A stretch of 16,903 nt of DNA from NCBI GenBank assembly GCA_031426355.1, contig JANPLD010000005.1:1-16903 (forward strand), read 5' to 3'. The stretch is from JANPLD01 sp031426355. Its GTDB lineage: Bacteria > Pseudomonadota > Alphaproteobacteria > Rickettsiales > UBA8987. How positions within the stretch are numbered: position 1 is the first letter of the stretch; each line of letters opens with the position of its first letter. A program made the translations under genes and the position numbers. Positions 7,111-15,815 of the stretch are shown piece by piece. The notes below the pieces were generated by a model that was not told where the DNA came from, did no database searches, and was given only the letters and a program-made list of their open reading frames with translations.

Positions 7111-7812
7111 ATGAAAAATAATTTGCCCATTATATTTATTCCAGGTCTTGGTACATCGCCTCGCAGTTATTCAGGTATTTTTCCTGCGCTGTGGAAGTGT
7201 GGTCCGGTAATTATAGCAAACCAGATGTATGGCAATTCAATTGAAGCGTTTGCAAAAAACATATTAGATTATTCACCGCAGCAATTTGTTCTTATGGGGC
7301 ATTCACTGGGGGGTTATATTGCTTTTGAAATAATGCGGCAGGCGCCTGATCGTGTGTTGAAATTAGCTTTGCTGAATACTTCTGCCCGAGCCGACAATGA
7401 AGAAGCAAAAATTAAACGAGTTGAAAAAATAAAAAAAGCGAAACAGGGGAAATTTCCTGAAATAATTGAAGGAGCGCTTTCTGCCTTTGTTCATCCTTCA
7501 CATAAAGATGATAAAAGATTACAGGAAATAATAACTGCGGCACATAATGATGCTGGGGTAGAAGCTTACATCAATCAGCAGACTGCAATAATGGGGCGTA
7601 AGGATTCCCTGAATGATCTTAAAAATATCCATATTCCAACTTTGGTTATCAGCGGTGATGACGATAAGCTGATTCCCATTGAACACTCGAATGAGATAGT
7701 TGATGGAATAGAAGGCGCAAAATTAGTGGTAATAAATAGCAGCGGGCATATGTCAGCGTTAGAGCAGCCGGAAGAGGTTAGTAAAGCCTTGGAAAAATGG
7801 CTAGAAGAATAA
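7111..7812 (+). CDS. Alpha/beta hydrolase
   Basis: A 233-residue cytoplasmic hydrolase without signal peptide. The first strand and oxyanion segment reads PIIFIPGLGTSPRSY (6-20). The nucleophile elbow is GHSLGG with Ser65; the acid lies in ISGDDDKLIP (Asp183 or Asp185); the catalytic His is His213 in SSGHMSALEQP. A charged, Lys-rich lid region (about 96-115) replaces a typical cap. An in-frame TAA directly precedes the ATG, so the start is fixed there unless a later codon is used, and no Shine-Dalgarno is visible. The substrate cannot be told from sequence; esterases, thioesterases and small-molecule lactonases share this fold. The amino acid permease follows after 22 bases, suggesting one transcript. 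Confidence 0.88.
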   Translation: MKNNLPIIFIPGLGTSPRSYSGIFPALWKCGPVIIANQMYGNSIEAFAKNILDYSPQQFVLMGHSLGGYIAFEIMRQAPDRVLKLALLNTSARADNEEAKIKRVEKIKKAKQGKFPEIIEGALSAFVHPSHKDDKRLQEIITAAHNDAGVEAYINQQTAIMGRKDSLNDLKNIHIPTLVISGDDDKLIPIEHSNEIVDGIEGAKLVVINSSGHMSALEQPEEVSKALEKWLEE

Positions 7813-7834
7813 TCTTTCAATAAATTTAAATTCA

Positions 7835-9124
7835 ATGGCCAGTAAACTGCAGAGATCATTAAGCCTTCCCCAGCTTATCTTCTATGGAGTTGGAACCATA
7901 GTTGGTGCGGGGATATATTCTGTGATCGGGGTTGTTGCAGGCGAAGCGGGAAATAATCTATGGATAAGTTTTGTTTTTGCGGCAATTGCTGCCATGATAA
8001 CTGCATTATCCTATGCAGAATTAACTTCAACATTTCCAAAAGCCGGGGCTGAATATCAATTTCTTAAAGCGGCAATGCCGCAATGGAGAATATTTGCCTT
8101 TATGGCGGGGTTTCTGATCGCTCTTAATACAGCAGCTACCTGCGCCACTGTATCCCTTGCTTTTGGGGGGTACCTCAATGTATTTATTGATGTTCCTGTT
8201 TCCCTTATTGCTTTTGCATTGCTTGCTTTATGTACGGTTATTAATATAGCAGGGATCAGGCAGTCAACCTGGGTAAGTATTTTTCTGATCTGTATTGAAG
8301 TTAGCGGGCTGCTTGCGATCATATGGTTTGGGTTCAGTAATGGTGATGTTGCCAGGCCATTTGCTGATGTCGGATCATCTTTTGGGTCGCCCGGAATATA
8401 TGCAGCTACAGCATTGGTATTTTTTATTTATATAGGTTTTGAGGATATTGCCAATCTTACTGAGGAAGCTAAAGATCCTACAAGAAATATTCCGAGAGCA
8501 TTGATAATAAGTGTAATTATTACTTCGATTATTTATATACTGGTCGCGATGTCAGTTATTGCTATTCTGCCTGCAGAAGAACTTGCGAAAAGTGATTCGC
8601 CACTTGTAGCTGTTGCTAATACTGTTGGCTCTAGTACCGGAAAGATGATAGGTATTGCCGCGCTTTTTGCCACTGCCAGCACGGCGCTTATTTCACTTAT
8701 AAGCATCAGCCGTATGCTTTTTGGAATGGCACGTGATGGGGATATGCCTAAGCTATTATCAAAGATACTCCCAAAAAGAAAAACACCTTGGGTAGCGGCA
8801 CTAGCTCTTTTCATTGCTGCAATACTGCTTTTACCATTAGGCAAGGTTAAGATAGTTGCCAGTATTTCTTCATTCTGGGTTCTTACTGTGTTCATTGCGA
8901 TCCAGATATCCGTTATAATACTGCGTTACAAAAAACCGCGGATCAACAGGCCGTTTAAGACCCCTTTCTCAATAGGAAAATTTCCGGTTCTTCCGTTTAT
9001 CGGGATATTGATTTCCCTTGCTTTGATTACGCAATTTGATGCGATCGTGTATTATGTAGGTTTTGGCGCGATGTTATTAGGTGTTGTTTGCTATCCATTA
9101 TTAATGAAGATAAATAAATCTTAA
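7835..9124 (+). CDS. APC-superfamily amino acid permease
   Basis: A 429-residue integral inner-membrane protein with about twelve hydrophobic segments. The N-terminus LIFYGVGTIVGAGIYSVIG (about 15-33) is the unwound TM1 substrate motif of APC transporters; SYAELTSTFPKAGAEYQF (about 59-76) is the conserved TM2 end; FIYIGFEDIANLTEEAKDPTRNIPRA (about 196-221) is the TM6 substrate region with its following loop. Length is normal to slightly short. It should be a secondary transporter for amino acids or polyamines; the substrate is not predictable here. No clear Shine-Dalgarno. It converges on the ABC permease with a 23-base gap holding no recognisable terminator. Confidence 0.9.
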   Translation: MASKLQRSLSLPQLIFYGVGTIVGAGIYSVIGVVAGEAGNNLWISFVFAAIAAMITALSYAELTSTFPKAGAEYQFLKAAMPQWRIFAFMAGFLIALNTAATCATVSLAFGGYLNVFIDVPVSLIAFALLALCTVINIAGIRQSTWVSIFLICIEVSGLLAIIWFGFSNGDVARPFADVGSSFGSPGIYAATALVFFIYIGFEDIANLTEEAKDPTRNIPRALIISVIITSIIYILVAMSVIAILPAEELAKSDSPLVAVANTVGSSTGKMIGIAALFATASTALISLISISRMLFGMARDGDMPKLLSKILPKRKTPWVAALALFIAAILLLPLGKVKIVASISSFWVLTVFIAIQISVIILRYKKPRINRPFKTPFSIGKFPVLPFIGILISLALITQFDAIVYYVGFGAMLLGVVCYPLLMKINKS

Positions 9125-9147
9125 TAGAATATAAATCTAAGTTATTA

Positions 9148-11676
9148 TCACTCATTTCTTAACATGCCGGAAGGGCGAAGGTTGAATAATCTTCTATTGC
9201 CAAGATAGCCTATCAGGCAGATTATTATTATACATATGCAAATCGTAGATAAGGTAACTTCCGGCATCAGGTAAAAGCCTTGCGCGCGAAACTTTAAGTT
9301 TATGAGCCATGCCCCGAATGTTCCTAATATTGCAGCAATTGCTGAAGTTATAAGTGCCAGCAAAACCCATTCGGAAATGTAGGTTTTTAATATGTCTCGT
9401 TGCCTTGCGCCAAGGATCTTTAATATGGCTGTATCATAAAGCCTTTGTTCAATGGTAGAGTTTAATGCACTGGTTAGAACTAATATACCCGCTAAAAGAC
9501 TCACTGCTACTGTTATTCGAAGAGATTTGGCAATATTTTTTAATATTTCTTGAACTGTTTCTACAATTTCCTTCGTTCTAATGACAGTTACTCCAGGAAA
9601 CTTTTTTGCAATTTTTTGTATCAACTCAGCTTCTTTTACTAAATTACCATCTAAGTAAACTGTGGAAAGACTGGTGTTAGGGAAAGTTTCTATCAGTCCG
9701 GGAGAAAGCATCATTGCAAAATTTATCTGGAAAGTAGTATAATCAATCTCCCGCGCGTTCGCTATTTTTGCAGTTATTTCCTGCCCCAATATCTGAACTG
9801 TAAGAGTATCACCGATATCAATATCCATACCATCCAGAAAACGTTGATCTACTGAGATCAAAGGTTCTCCACTATAATTTTCAGTCCACCATTTGCCTTT
9901 TACAATATTGGCATTTTTAGGTTTTTTTGCGCTGTAACTTATACCTCTGTCACTTTTAACTGCCCAGACTATATCTTCGTCGATTTCGGATTCGATTACA
10001 GGCTTGCCAGCAATAGCAGTGATACGTCCCCGGATCATGGGGTAGAGCATTATCTGTTCCTTCGAGGCATATTCGAGCAGTAATTCTTCAAGCTCTTTTT
10101 TCTGCTCAGGAAGTATATCTATCATAAAAAGTGAAGGAGCTTTTTCATTTACAGTTTCATTGATGCGAGCCTGAAAATTAGCTTCTGTAAGTATAAGAGT
10201 GATAAGCACTGTAAGGCTTATGCCTATTGCAAATATAACGGTACCGGTTGTTGATCCTGGGCGGTTCATATTTCTTAAAGCAAGGCGAAGCCACGGTAAT
10301 CTTACTTTAATGTTCTTTGTTATATAACGCACTGAAAGCGCGCACATTCCGAATAACAAAAAAGCGAATGAGATTACAAATATAGCAGCAGAAATAAATA
10401 ACAGATCATTCGAATTATAAAGCAGGGTTGTTAATAACAGGAAGATCAATATGCAGGTTGCTACTATTACCGGACTATCTTTACGGAAATATAAAATATT
10501 TGTTTTACTGCGGAAAAGATCAGCAGGTCGGATATTTACTGCGCTGAGTAATGAAGGTAATGAAAACAGGTAAGTGATAAGAACGCCATACCATAAAGCA
10601 AGTAACGTAGCAGGAATATTTATTGGGCTTTTACCTTCGAGTGCAGGCAGTATTGGTATCAGGAAGGGCATCAGGGATGAGGTTATTATCATTGAAATTC
10701 CTACGGCTGATATACCGCCGAGTAATGTAATCAGGGCTAACAGAATAACATATATTTCCAGAATAGTTCTTCTGGAAGCCCCGTGGATCTTTAATACTGC
10801 AATGGTCTGCGATTTTTTTTCAAGGTATGAGCGTACACTACTTCCGATACCAATTCCTGATATTAAAAAAGTAGCCAATCCTGAAAGGGTTATAAATGCG
10901 ATCAATTGATCAAGAAAGCGTTTTATACTCTGGTTGCCATCATTACCAGCACGAACCCGCCAGCCCATCTCGGGAAAACGCGTTTCCAAAGTGGTTTTTA
11001 CTTTTTCCTCATATTCTTCATTAACGGTAACATTTTTTTGGACTAATATTCTGTAAGAATGTTCTGCCAGACTGAATGGATTTACCAGTTTTGTTTTCTC
11101 TAATGAACTATGGCTAAGTATTACTCTAGGGCCAAAATTAAATATCTGCACTACGCGGTCAGGTTCTGTTTTTAGTGTGGCGCGTATTGTAAAGTCTATC
11201 TCACCTAATTGTATTATATCGCCTAGTTTCAGGCTTAACTGGGATAGTAATATCGGGTCAACTATAATTCCATTTTCTTTTAAGGCTTCTGCGCGTGATA
11301 CTGACTCATTAAGTACAAGATTTCCTATAAGCGGATAATTATCATCTATTGCTTTTAGTTCGACTAAAGTATGCTGGTCATTATAATGTAGCATCGAGCG
11401 TAGAGTACTTATGGATGAGACTTTGCCTAAGCTTTCCAGCAATTTCTGCTGTTCTTCAGTTGCTTTCATTCCCCGCAAGCGTATTTCTATATCTCCGCCA
11501 AGCAGGCTTTGCGCTTCGCTTCTTAATGATCCTTTGATGATCGCGCCGAAAGTATTGATGGTTGCCATTATCGTCACCCCGAGTACCAGGCAGGCTGCAA
11601 AAACCCTGAAATGCCTTATTCCATGCTTTAATTCATGCAAGGCTAGCTTAAATGATAAAAAACTAGTTTTCTTCAT
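9148..11676 (-). CDS. FtsX/MacB-type ABC transporter permease (YbbP-like)
   Basis: An 842-residue inner-membrane protein. One N-terminal helix (about 20-45) is followed by a large periplasmic MacB-type domain (about 50-255), an FtsX core of three helices (about 258-380), two or more middle helices, a helix near 475-495, a second periplasmic domain (about 500-715) and a final FtsX core (about 720-840). This duplicated layout matches YbbP-like proteins. It overlaps the end of the ATPase gene by 14 bases, so the two are translationally coupled and form one ABC complex. Relatives extrude or remodel envelope substrates, but the YbbAP substrate is not established to my knowledge. E. coli has the same neighbourhood (tesA-ybbA-ybbP). 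Confidence 0.9.
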   Translation of the reverse strand: MKKTSFLSFKLALHELKHGIRHFRVFAACLVLGVTIMATINTFGAIIKGSLRSEAQSLLGGDIEIRLRGMKATEEQQKLLESLGKVSSISTLRSMLHYNDQHTLVELKAIDDNYPLIGNLVLNESVSRAEALKENGIIVDPILLSQLSLKLGDIIQLGEIDFTIRATLKTEPDRVVQIFNFGPRVILSHSSLEKTKLVNPFSLAEHSYRILVQKNVTVNEEYEEKVKTTLETRFPEMGWRVRAGNDGNQSIKRFLDQLIAFITLSGLATFLISGIGIGSSVRSYLEKKSQTIAVLKIHGASRRTILEIYVILLALITLLGGISAVGISMIITSSLMPFLIPILPALEGKSPINIPATLLALWYGVLITYLFSLPSLLSAVNIRPADLFRSKTNILYFRKDSPVIVATCILIFLLLTTLLYNSNDLLFISAAIFVISFAFLLFGMCALSVRYITKNIKVRLPWLRLALRNMNRPGSTTGTVIFAIGISLTVLITLILTEANFQARINETVNEKAPSLFMIDILPEQKKELEELLLEYASKEQIMLYPMIRGRITAIAGKPVIESEIDEDIVWAVKSDRGISYSAKKPKNANIVKGKWWTENYSGEPLISVDQRFLDGMDIDIGDTLTVQILGQEITAKIANAREIDYTTFQINFAMMLSPGLIETFPNTSLSTVYLDGNLVKEAELIQKIAKKFPGVTVIRTKEIVETVQEILKNIAKSLRITVAVSLLAGILVLTSALNSTIEQRLYDTAILKILGARQRDILKTYISEWVLLALITSAIAAILGTFGAWLINLKFRAQGFYLMPEVTLSTICICIIIICLIGYLGNRRLFNLRPSGMLRNE

Positions 11677-12349
11677 GCAGGCGCCCGTCTTCGATCAAGA
11701 ATTTTCTTGAGGTCTTTTTCGCAAGGCCAGAATCATGTGTTATCAAGATCAGTGTGGTTCCGTATTTTTCATGCATATTGAATAATAATTCAATTATGTG
11801 CTTACCATTCTCGCTATCAAGGTTTCCTGTTGGCTCATCTGCAAATAATAGTGAAGGTTGTGTAACAAAGGCGCGTGCAAGGGCAACACGCTGCTGTTCA
11901 CCACCAGAGAGCTGGTTAGGATAATGATCTATCCTTTTGCTGAGGCCTACATTATTTAATATCTCAATAACCCTATCCTTGGTTTCGGCAATTCCAGAAA
12001 GCTCAAGCGGCATAGAAACATTCTCATATGCTGTCATGGTTGGAATAAGGTGGAAATTCTGAAATACTATACCTATATGTTTACGGCGAAACGCGGCTAG
12101 CTGATCTTCATTAAGGTTGGTTATATCTTCACCCTCTATGATTATTCTGCCATGAGTTGCTTTTTCAACTCCGGCTATCAGCATCATAAGTGAAGTTTTA
12201 CCGGAACCCGAAGGTCCTACAATACTAACGGTATCACCTTTCTTCACTTCTGCGGTGATGTTGTGCAGAATATGTATGGAATTTTTATCAGGGCCGGGTA
12301 AAGTCAACGAAACATTATCAAGTTTAATTATGGTATTATCTTTACGCAT
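11663..12349 (-). CDS. ABC transporter ATP-binding protein (YbbA/LolD-like)
   Basis: A 228-residue ATPase from ATG at 12349. Walker A GPSGSGKT (45-52), Q-loop Gln97 in VFQNFHLIP, signature LSGGEQQ (147-153), Walker B LLFADEP (167-173), D-loop GNLD and switch His205 in ITHD are all present, so it should hydrolyse ATP. The NFHLIPTMTAYENV segment is typical of the MacB/LolD/YbbA group that pairs with FtsX-type permeases. An in-frame TTG at 12412 would add 21 residues that do not resemble the family, so I reject it. The first 20 bases overlap the divergent tesA-like frame. No Shine-Dalgarno precedes the ATG. Confidence 0.92.
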   Translation of the reverse strand: MRKDNTIIKLDNVSLTLPGPDKNSIHILHNITAEVKKGDTVSIVGPSGSGKTSLMMLIAGVEKATHGRIIIEGEDITNLNEDQLAAFRRKHIGIVFQNFHLIPTMTAYENVSMPLELSGIAETKDRVIEILNNVGLSKRIDHYPNQLSGGEQQRVALARAFVTQPSLLFADEPTGNLDSENGKHIIELLFNMHEKYGTTLILITHDSGLAKKTSRKFLIEDGRLHEEN

Positions 12350-12953
12350 TTTTATAGTTTTTATTTTGTTTGGTTGGGCAATGAATTCATCTGCTGAAAG
12401 CAAGCAGATCAAATCAATTTTATTATTTGGGGATAGTATAGTTGCCGGATACGGTGTTATAGCCGAGAATTCCTTGCCGGTAAAGTTGGAAGAATATTTT
12501 CGTAAACAGGATAGGGATATAAAGGTAATTAATGGTGGTGTATCGGGGGATACTACAAGTGGAGGTAATAGCCGTCTGGCATGGACATTGAAGCAACATA
12601 AGCCGGATATGGTGATACTGGCTTTAGGTGGTAATGATATGCTACGTGGGATATCACCTGATATAGTAAGGAAAAATCTTGATGCGATGCTTTCAACAGC
12701 AAAAAAAGCAAATATTCCCGTGATATTGTCTGCTGTGAAATCTCCGTTTAATCTTGGTACGGATTATAGCGGCAGGTTTAATGAAATATATCCTGAGCTT
12801 GCAGATAAATATGATGTTGAGCTTTATCCCTTTTTTTTAGAAAATATATATAATAAAAAAGAATTTATGCAGCCCGATGGAATTCACCCGAATGCAAATG
12901 GTGTAGATGAAATCGTAAAAGGTCTAGGAGCATATATTGATGAACTTTCCTAA
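12330..12953 (+). CDS. tesA: SGNH-family arylesterase / lysophospholipase (TesA-like)
   Basis: A 207-residue protein from ATG 12330. Residues 1-22 are a signal peptide (Arg6, hydrophobic IFIVFILFGW, then NSSA), placing it in the periplasm like TesA. The GDSL/SGNH blocks are complete: FGDSIVAGYG with Ser36, NGGVSGDTT with Gly73, GGND with Asn102, and DGIHPNANG with Asp183 and His186. It should hydrolyse thioesters or esters such as acyl-CoA or lysophospholipids. A longer frame back to 12255 exists but would bury the signal peptide. It is divergent from, and overlaps, the ATPase gene, so its promoter must lie inside that gene. It converges on the DUF808 gene with a 10-base gap. Confidence 0.92.
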   Translation: MVLSLRIFIVFILFGWAMNSSAESKQIKSILLFGDSIVAGYGVIAENSLPVKLEEYFRKQDRDIKVINGGVSGDTTSGGNSRLAWTLKQHKPDMVILALGGNDMLRGISPDIVRKNLDAMLSTAKKANIPVILSAVKSPFNLGTDYSGRFNEIYPELADKYDVELYPFFLENIYNKKEFMQPDGIHPNANGVDEIVKGLGAYIDELS

Positions 12954-12963
12954 TAAATAATGC

Positions 12964-13874
12964 TTAATTTTTGCGAATAAACCGTACAGCAATTTCTATG
13001 GCCGCGCCTAATATTATTCCACCTATAGCGCATAACAAAGCTTTTATACCCCAGATAAGTATTGGTATTTCAGGCAGGAAGTGTTGTAAATTCTCTAACT
13101 GATGATGCAGGAAGGGTATGCCGTGAGCAATAATTTCTGCACCTACCCATAACATAGCAGCTGTACCCACATAGCTAAGTATCTTTAAAAAATGGGGCAT
13201 GAATATTACAATCCCGCGTCCAGTCTTTTGGATAAGATGGTGATATTTATCTTTGGCTATATGCAAGCCAATATCATCAGCTTTAACGATCAATCCTACA
13301 AATCCGTAAACAGCAGCGGTAATAAAGATTGCGACGCATAGGATAACTATAACCTGTGTAGTCAAATCTTTTCCAGCTACGGTAGCATAAGTGATGGCGA
13401 TAATCTCTGCTGATAATATCAGATCAGTACGGACTGCATTTTTTATCCTTATTTTTTCCAGTTCTTCCGGTGTGATCTTTTCTATATCAGCACTTTTATT
13501 AACATTATGATGCCTTTTAAATATTGAATGTATTTTTTCATAGCCTTCAAAGCATAGGTAGGCACCACCGAGCATTAATAAAGACTGTATCAGCCATGGA
13601 GCAAGAAAACCAAGCAGAAGCATTGCTGGTCCTAGGAATACTATCTTATTAAAGAGGGATTTTTTTGCTATATTATAAATGATGGAAAGTTCCCGTGAAG
13701 GGTCAAGGCCTAGCACATATTTAGGGGTAACAGCAGCATCATCAATGATGATACCTGAGACTTTACAGCTGGTTTTTGCAACCTGTGTCGGTATATCGTC
13801 AAGTGTCGCAGCGCTTGCTTTTATTTTACAAGTGCGGCAACATCATCCAACAAAGCAAGTAAACCTGAACTCAT
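12964..13874 (-). pseudogene. DUF808 family membrane protein, N-terminus frameshifted
   Basis: From ATG at 13874 the frame reads MSSGLLALLDDVAALVK and then meets TAA. Adding one base to the A-run at 13824-13827 continues it as IKASAATLDDIPTQVAKTS and IIIDDAAVTPKYVLGLDPSREL, the expected DUF808 (YedI-like) N-terminus, so one base is missing. The intact part (GTG 13716 to 12964, 250 residues) contains FLAPWLIQSLLMLGGAYLCFEGYEK and several membrane helices. Corrected length is about 303 residues, normal for the family, whose function is not established to my knowledge. A truncated protein from the internal GTG would lack about 52 residues. It could be an early pseudogene, a slippage gene or a sequencing error. 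Confidence 0.85.
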
Positions 13875-13905
13875 TTTTTATACCAGTTAAATTTGTGTAT
13901 TAATA

Positions 13906-13954
13906 TTGATTTAATTATTTTTAATATAAGATAACTACACTTGTATTGAAGTGT
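13906..13954 (+). promoter_or_regulatory. Candidate promoter with inverted repeat
   Basis: TTGATT (13906-13911) and GATAAC (13930-13935), 18 bases apart, form a weak promoter. It is followed by ACACTT (13937-13942) and its complement AAGTGT (13949-13954) around a 6-base loop, 20 bases before the ATG of the small membrane protein. The left arm context ACTACACTT also occurs in the inverted repeat at 1134-1158. Confidence 0.25.
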
Positions 13955-13973
13955 TATCAACGTAAAGTAATAT

Positions 13974-14282
13974 ATGACCAATTTTTTACTTAGATCTGGA
14001 ATGGCGCTGATGTTAGTTTCAGGAGTTTTTATAATGACTGCATTTTTTATATTTGCATTGTTCTCTTTGATTTTACTTGCGCCAGGCCTGATTATTTATA
14101 ATACTGGAATAAAAAATATTTATAGTAATATGTCGGGTTCCGGAAATATTTACAATGATCACATAAAAACAATAGGTGGTATTACTAAAAATCCAGCTAA
14201 TGAATTTGTTAATAAAAGTAAAATGCTGCTAAAATCAGTTGTTAGAAAAGTCAGAAACTTACTAAATAAATATGTTGATTAA
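13974..14282 (+). CDS. Small membrane protein, unknown family
   Basis: A 102-residue protein. Residues about 8-43 are strongly hydrophobic, enough for one long or two short membrane helices (GMALMLVSGVFIMTAFFIF, then ALFSLILLAPGLIIY). Residues about 45-70 are polar, with Ser, Gly and Asn, and the C-terminal 30 residues are Lys/Arg-rich with no Asp or Glu until the final residue, so the tail is probably cytoplasmic and could contact nucleic acid or lipid head groups. Only a weak AAAG lies before the ATG. Codon use is A/T-rich, like its neighbours. I do not recognise a family. It is divergent from the DUF808 gene across a 99-base gap with a candidate promoter. Confidence 0.6.
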   Translation: MTNFLLRSGMALMLVSGVFIMTAFFIFALFSLILLAPGLIIYNTGIKNIYSNMSGSGNIYNDHIKTIGGITKNPANEFVNKSKMLLKSVVRKVRNLLNKYVD

Positions 14283-14368
14283 ATCGAGTGTTCACTGTGG
14301 CAGATCATATTAATAATGAGGTGTTGGTTTGGGTCTTGGCAGGAAGAAATTGTATAAAAGATAAAAAT

Positions 14369-14572
14369 GCTCCTGATTGTATGATAGATATGGTAACGGT
14401 TCCGCGCTAGCCCGGTTCGTCGAGGAAACCCTTCCTTTGCGGCTGCACTTGAGAAGGGTTGGAGCACAGTGAATTCGTGCTACTAATATCACACATGTCA
14501 ATTTATAAGTTTCTATGTAGTATCTAAAGTGTCTAGAACAAAAATAAGAACATTGACTTTTGTTCTTTTTTT
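14369..14572 (+). ncRNA. Candidate structured RNA, unknown family
   Basis: The 304-base gap 14283-14586 contains a G+C-richer segment (about 14391-14482) unlike other intergenic DNA here. It can form an 8-bp perfect stem AACCCTTC/GAAGGGTT (14427-14434 with 14453-14460), a closing helix GCTCC/GGAGC (14369-14373 with 14461-14465) directly stacked on it, and, as an alternative to the closing helix, AGCAC/GTGCT (14463-14467 with 14477-14481). A terminator-like hairpin follows at 14535-14572. I checked it by eye against SRP RNA, RNase P RNA, 6S and tmRNA hallmarks and found none. Strand is assigned only from the terminator. It might instead be a decayed repeat. Confidence 0.35.
14535..14572 (+). 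terminator. Terminator-like hairpin with T-run
   Basis: AGAACAAAA (14535-14543) pairs perfectly with TTTTGTTCT (14558-14566), followed by six more T (14567-14572). The stem is A/T-rich and so weak, but the layout is that of an intrinsic terminator. It lies 15 bases before the radical SAM gene and would end any transcript from the structured segment upstream. Confidence 0.5.
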
Positions 14573-14586
14573 GTAATAATGGTGAA

Positions 14587-15815
14587 ATGTATCTAGATAT
14601 TAAAGGTAAACTCGCAATATTGGCTGATGCCGCTAAATATGACGCTTCCTGTGCAAGCAGTGGCTCAAAAGTAAAGCGTGGTGGGAAAGGTATAGGGGTA
14701 GTACCGAGGGTATGGGCATATGCCATAGTTATACGCCTGATGGTAGGTGTATCTCTCTGCTAAAGATATTGCTTACTAATTACTGCATGTTTGATTGTCA
14801 TTACTGTATCAATCGTATCTCCAGTAATGTGCAGCGTGCAAGATTCACTGTTGATGAAGTGGTTTATCTGACGCTGGAATTCTATAAACGTAATTATATT
14901 GAGGGGCTTTTTTTAAGTTCCGGTATTATACGGGATTCTGATTATACTATGGAGCAATTGATACTGGTTGCAAAAAAACTTCGAAAAGATAATGGTTTTA
15001 ATGGCTATATCCATTTGAAAACAATACCTGGGGCTAAAGATGATCTGGTTCTTGAGGCCGGAGCATATTCTGACAGGTTAAGTGTAAATATTGAACTTCC
15101 CACTGGGGATGACTTAAAAAAGCTCGCGCCGGAAAAAGATCGTGTATCTCTTGAAAAGAGTATGGAATCATTAGATTATAAAATCAAGGAAACGAAATCT
15201 GCTCAAAAGGCAAAATTAAAACCACCGCCATTTACGCCAGCGGGACAAAGTACGCAGATGATAATTGGCGCTACATCTAGCAATGATAGGACAATACTTG
15301 AAACCTCTTCAAGTCTTTATGAAAAATATAAAATGCGCCGGGTTTATTATTCCGCATTTAGCCCTATACCGGATGCGCACAAAAATCTTCCATTGCAGAA
15401 ACCATCTTTAATGCGTGAGCATAGATTATATCAGGCTGACTGGATGCTCAGATTTTATGGTTATAATGTTGAGGAAATAACACCATTATCAATGCCGGAA
15501 TTAAGGCTGGATGTTGATCCTAAAACATCATGGGCACTTAATAACCGCGATTTTTTTCCGGTAAATATTAATAAGGCAAGCAAAGAGGCTTTGCTGCGTA
15601 TACCTGGTATAGGAGTCAGAAATGTGAGTAAGATATTATCTATTCGTAGATATAAAAATATCAGGCTTGAGGATCTTCAAAAAATGCGGGTAGCAATTAA
15701 TAGGGCAAAACCATTTGTTATAACGGCAGATCATGCACCGGTTAATCTTATTGACAAGCTTGATCTTATGCCTTTCATAAAATCCCATACCGAGCAAATG
15801 GAGCTAATGTTATGA
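14587..15815 (+). pseudogene. Putative DNA modification/repair radical SAM protein, one frameshift
   Basis: From ATG 14587 the frame reads MYLDIKGKLAILADAAKYD, ASCASSGSK and GGKGIG, then loses register at the G-run 14695-14698. With one more G it continues GSTEG-MGICHSYTPDGRC into the open frame that runs to 15815 (ORF from ATG 14712, 367 residues). The radical SAM iron-sulfur motif CMFDCHYC (CxxxCxxC, about residues 67-74 of the restored protein) is intact, as are GYIHLKTIPGA and a C-terminal helix-hairpin-helix (NINKASKEALLRIPGIGVRNVSKIL), which suggests DNA binding. This matches the TIGR03916 family, about 400 residues; the restored length is 409. Its partner overlaps it by 4 bases. A product from ATG 14712 would lack 42 conserved residues but keep the cluster motif. 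It may be an error, slippage or a recent mutation. Confidence 0.85.

Noticed and set aside
9125..9147. Bidirectional terminator between the permease and the ABC permease
   Set aside because: The 23-base gap contains no inverted repeat with a T-run.
12350..12412. Upstream TTG start adding 21 residues to the ABC ATPase
   Set aside because: The extra residues do not resemble the family and are antisense to the TesA signal peptide.
13679..13903. 74-residue plus-strand frame over the DUF808 N-terminus
   Set aside because: It is antisense to the clearly homologous N-terminal coding sequence of DUF808 and matches no family.
14369..14482. Structured segment as SRP RNA, RNase P RNA, 6S RNA, tmRNA or a tRNA
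   Set aside because: None of the conserved cores (for example the SRP GGTCAGG with GGAAGCAGCC, RNase P GAGGAAAGTCC, or a T-arm with acceptor stem) could be found on either strand.
14279..14726. Two minus-strand frames of 62 and 138 residues
   Set aside because: They run through the structured segment and antisense to the radical SAM gene, overlap each other, have no family resemblance and no ribosome sites.
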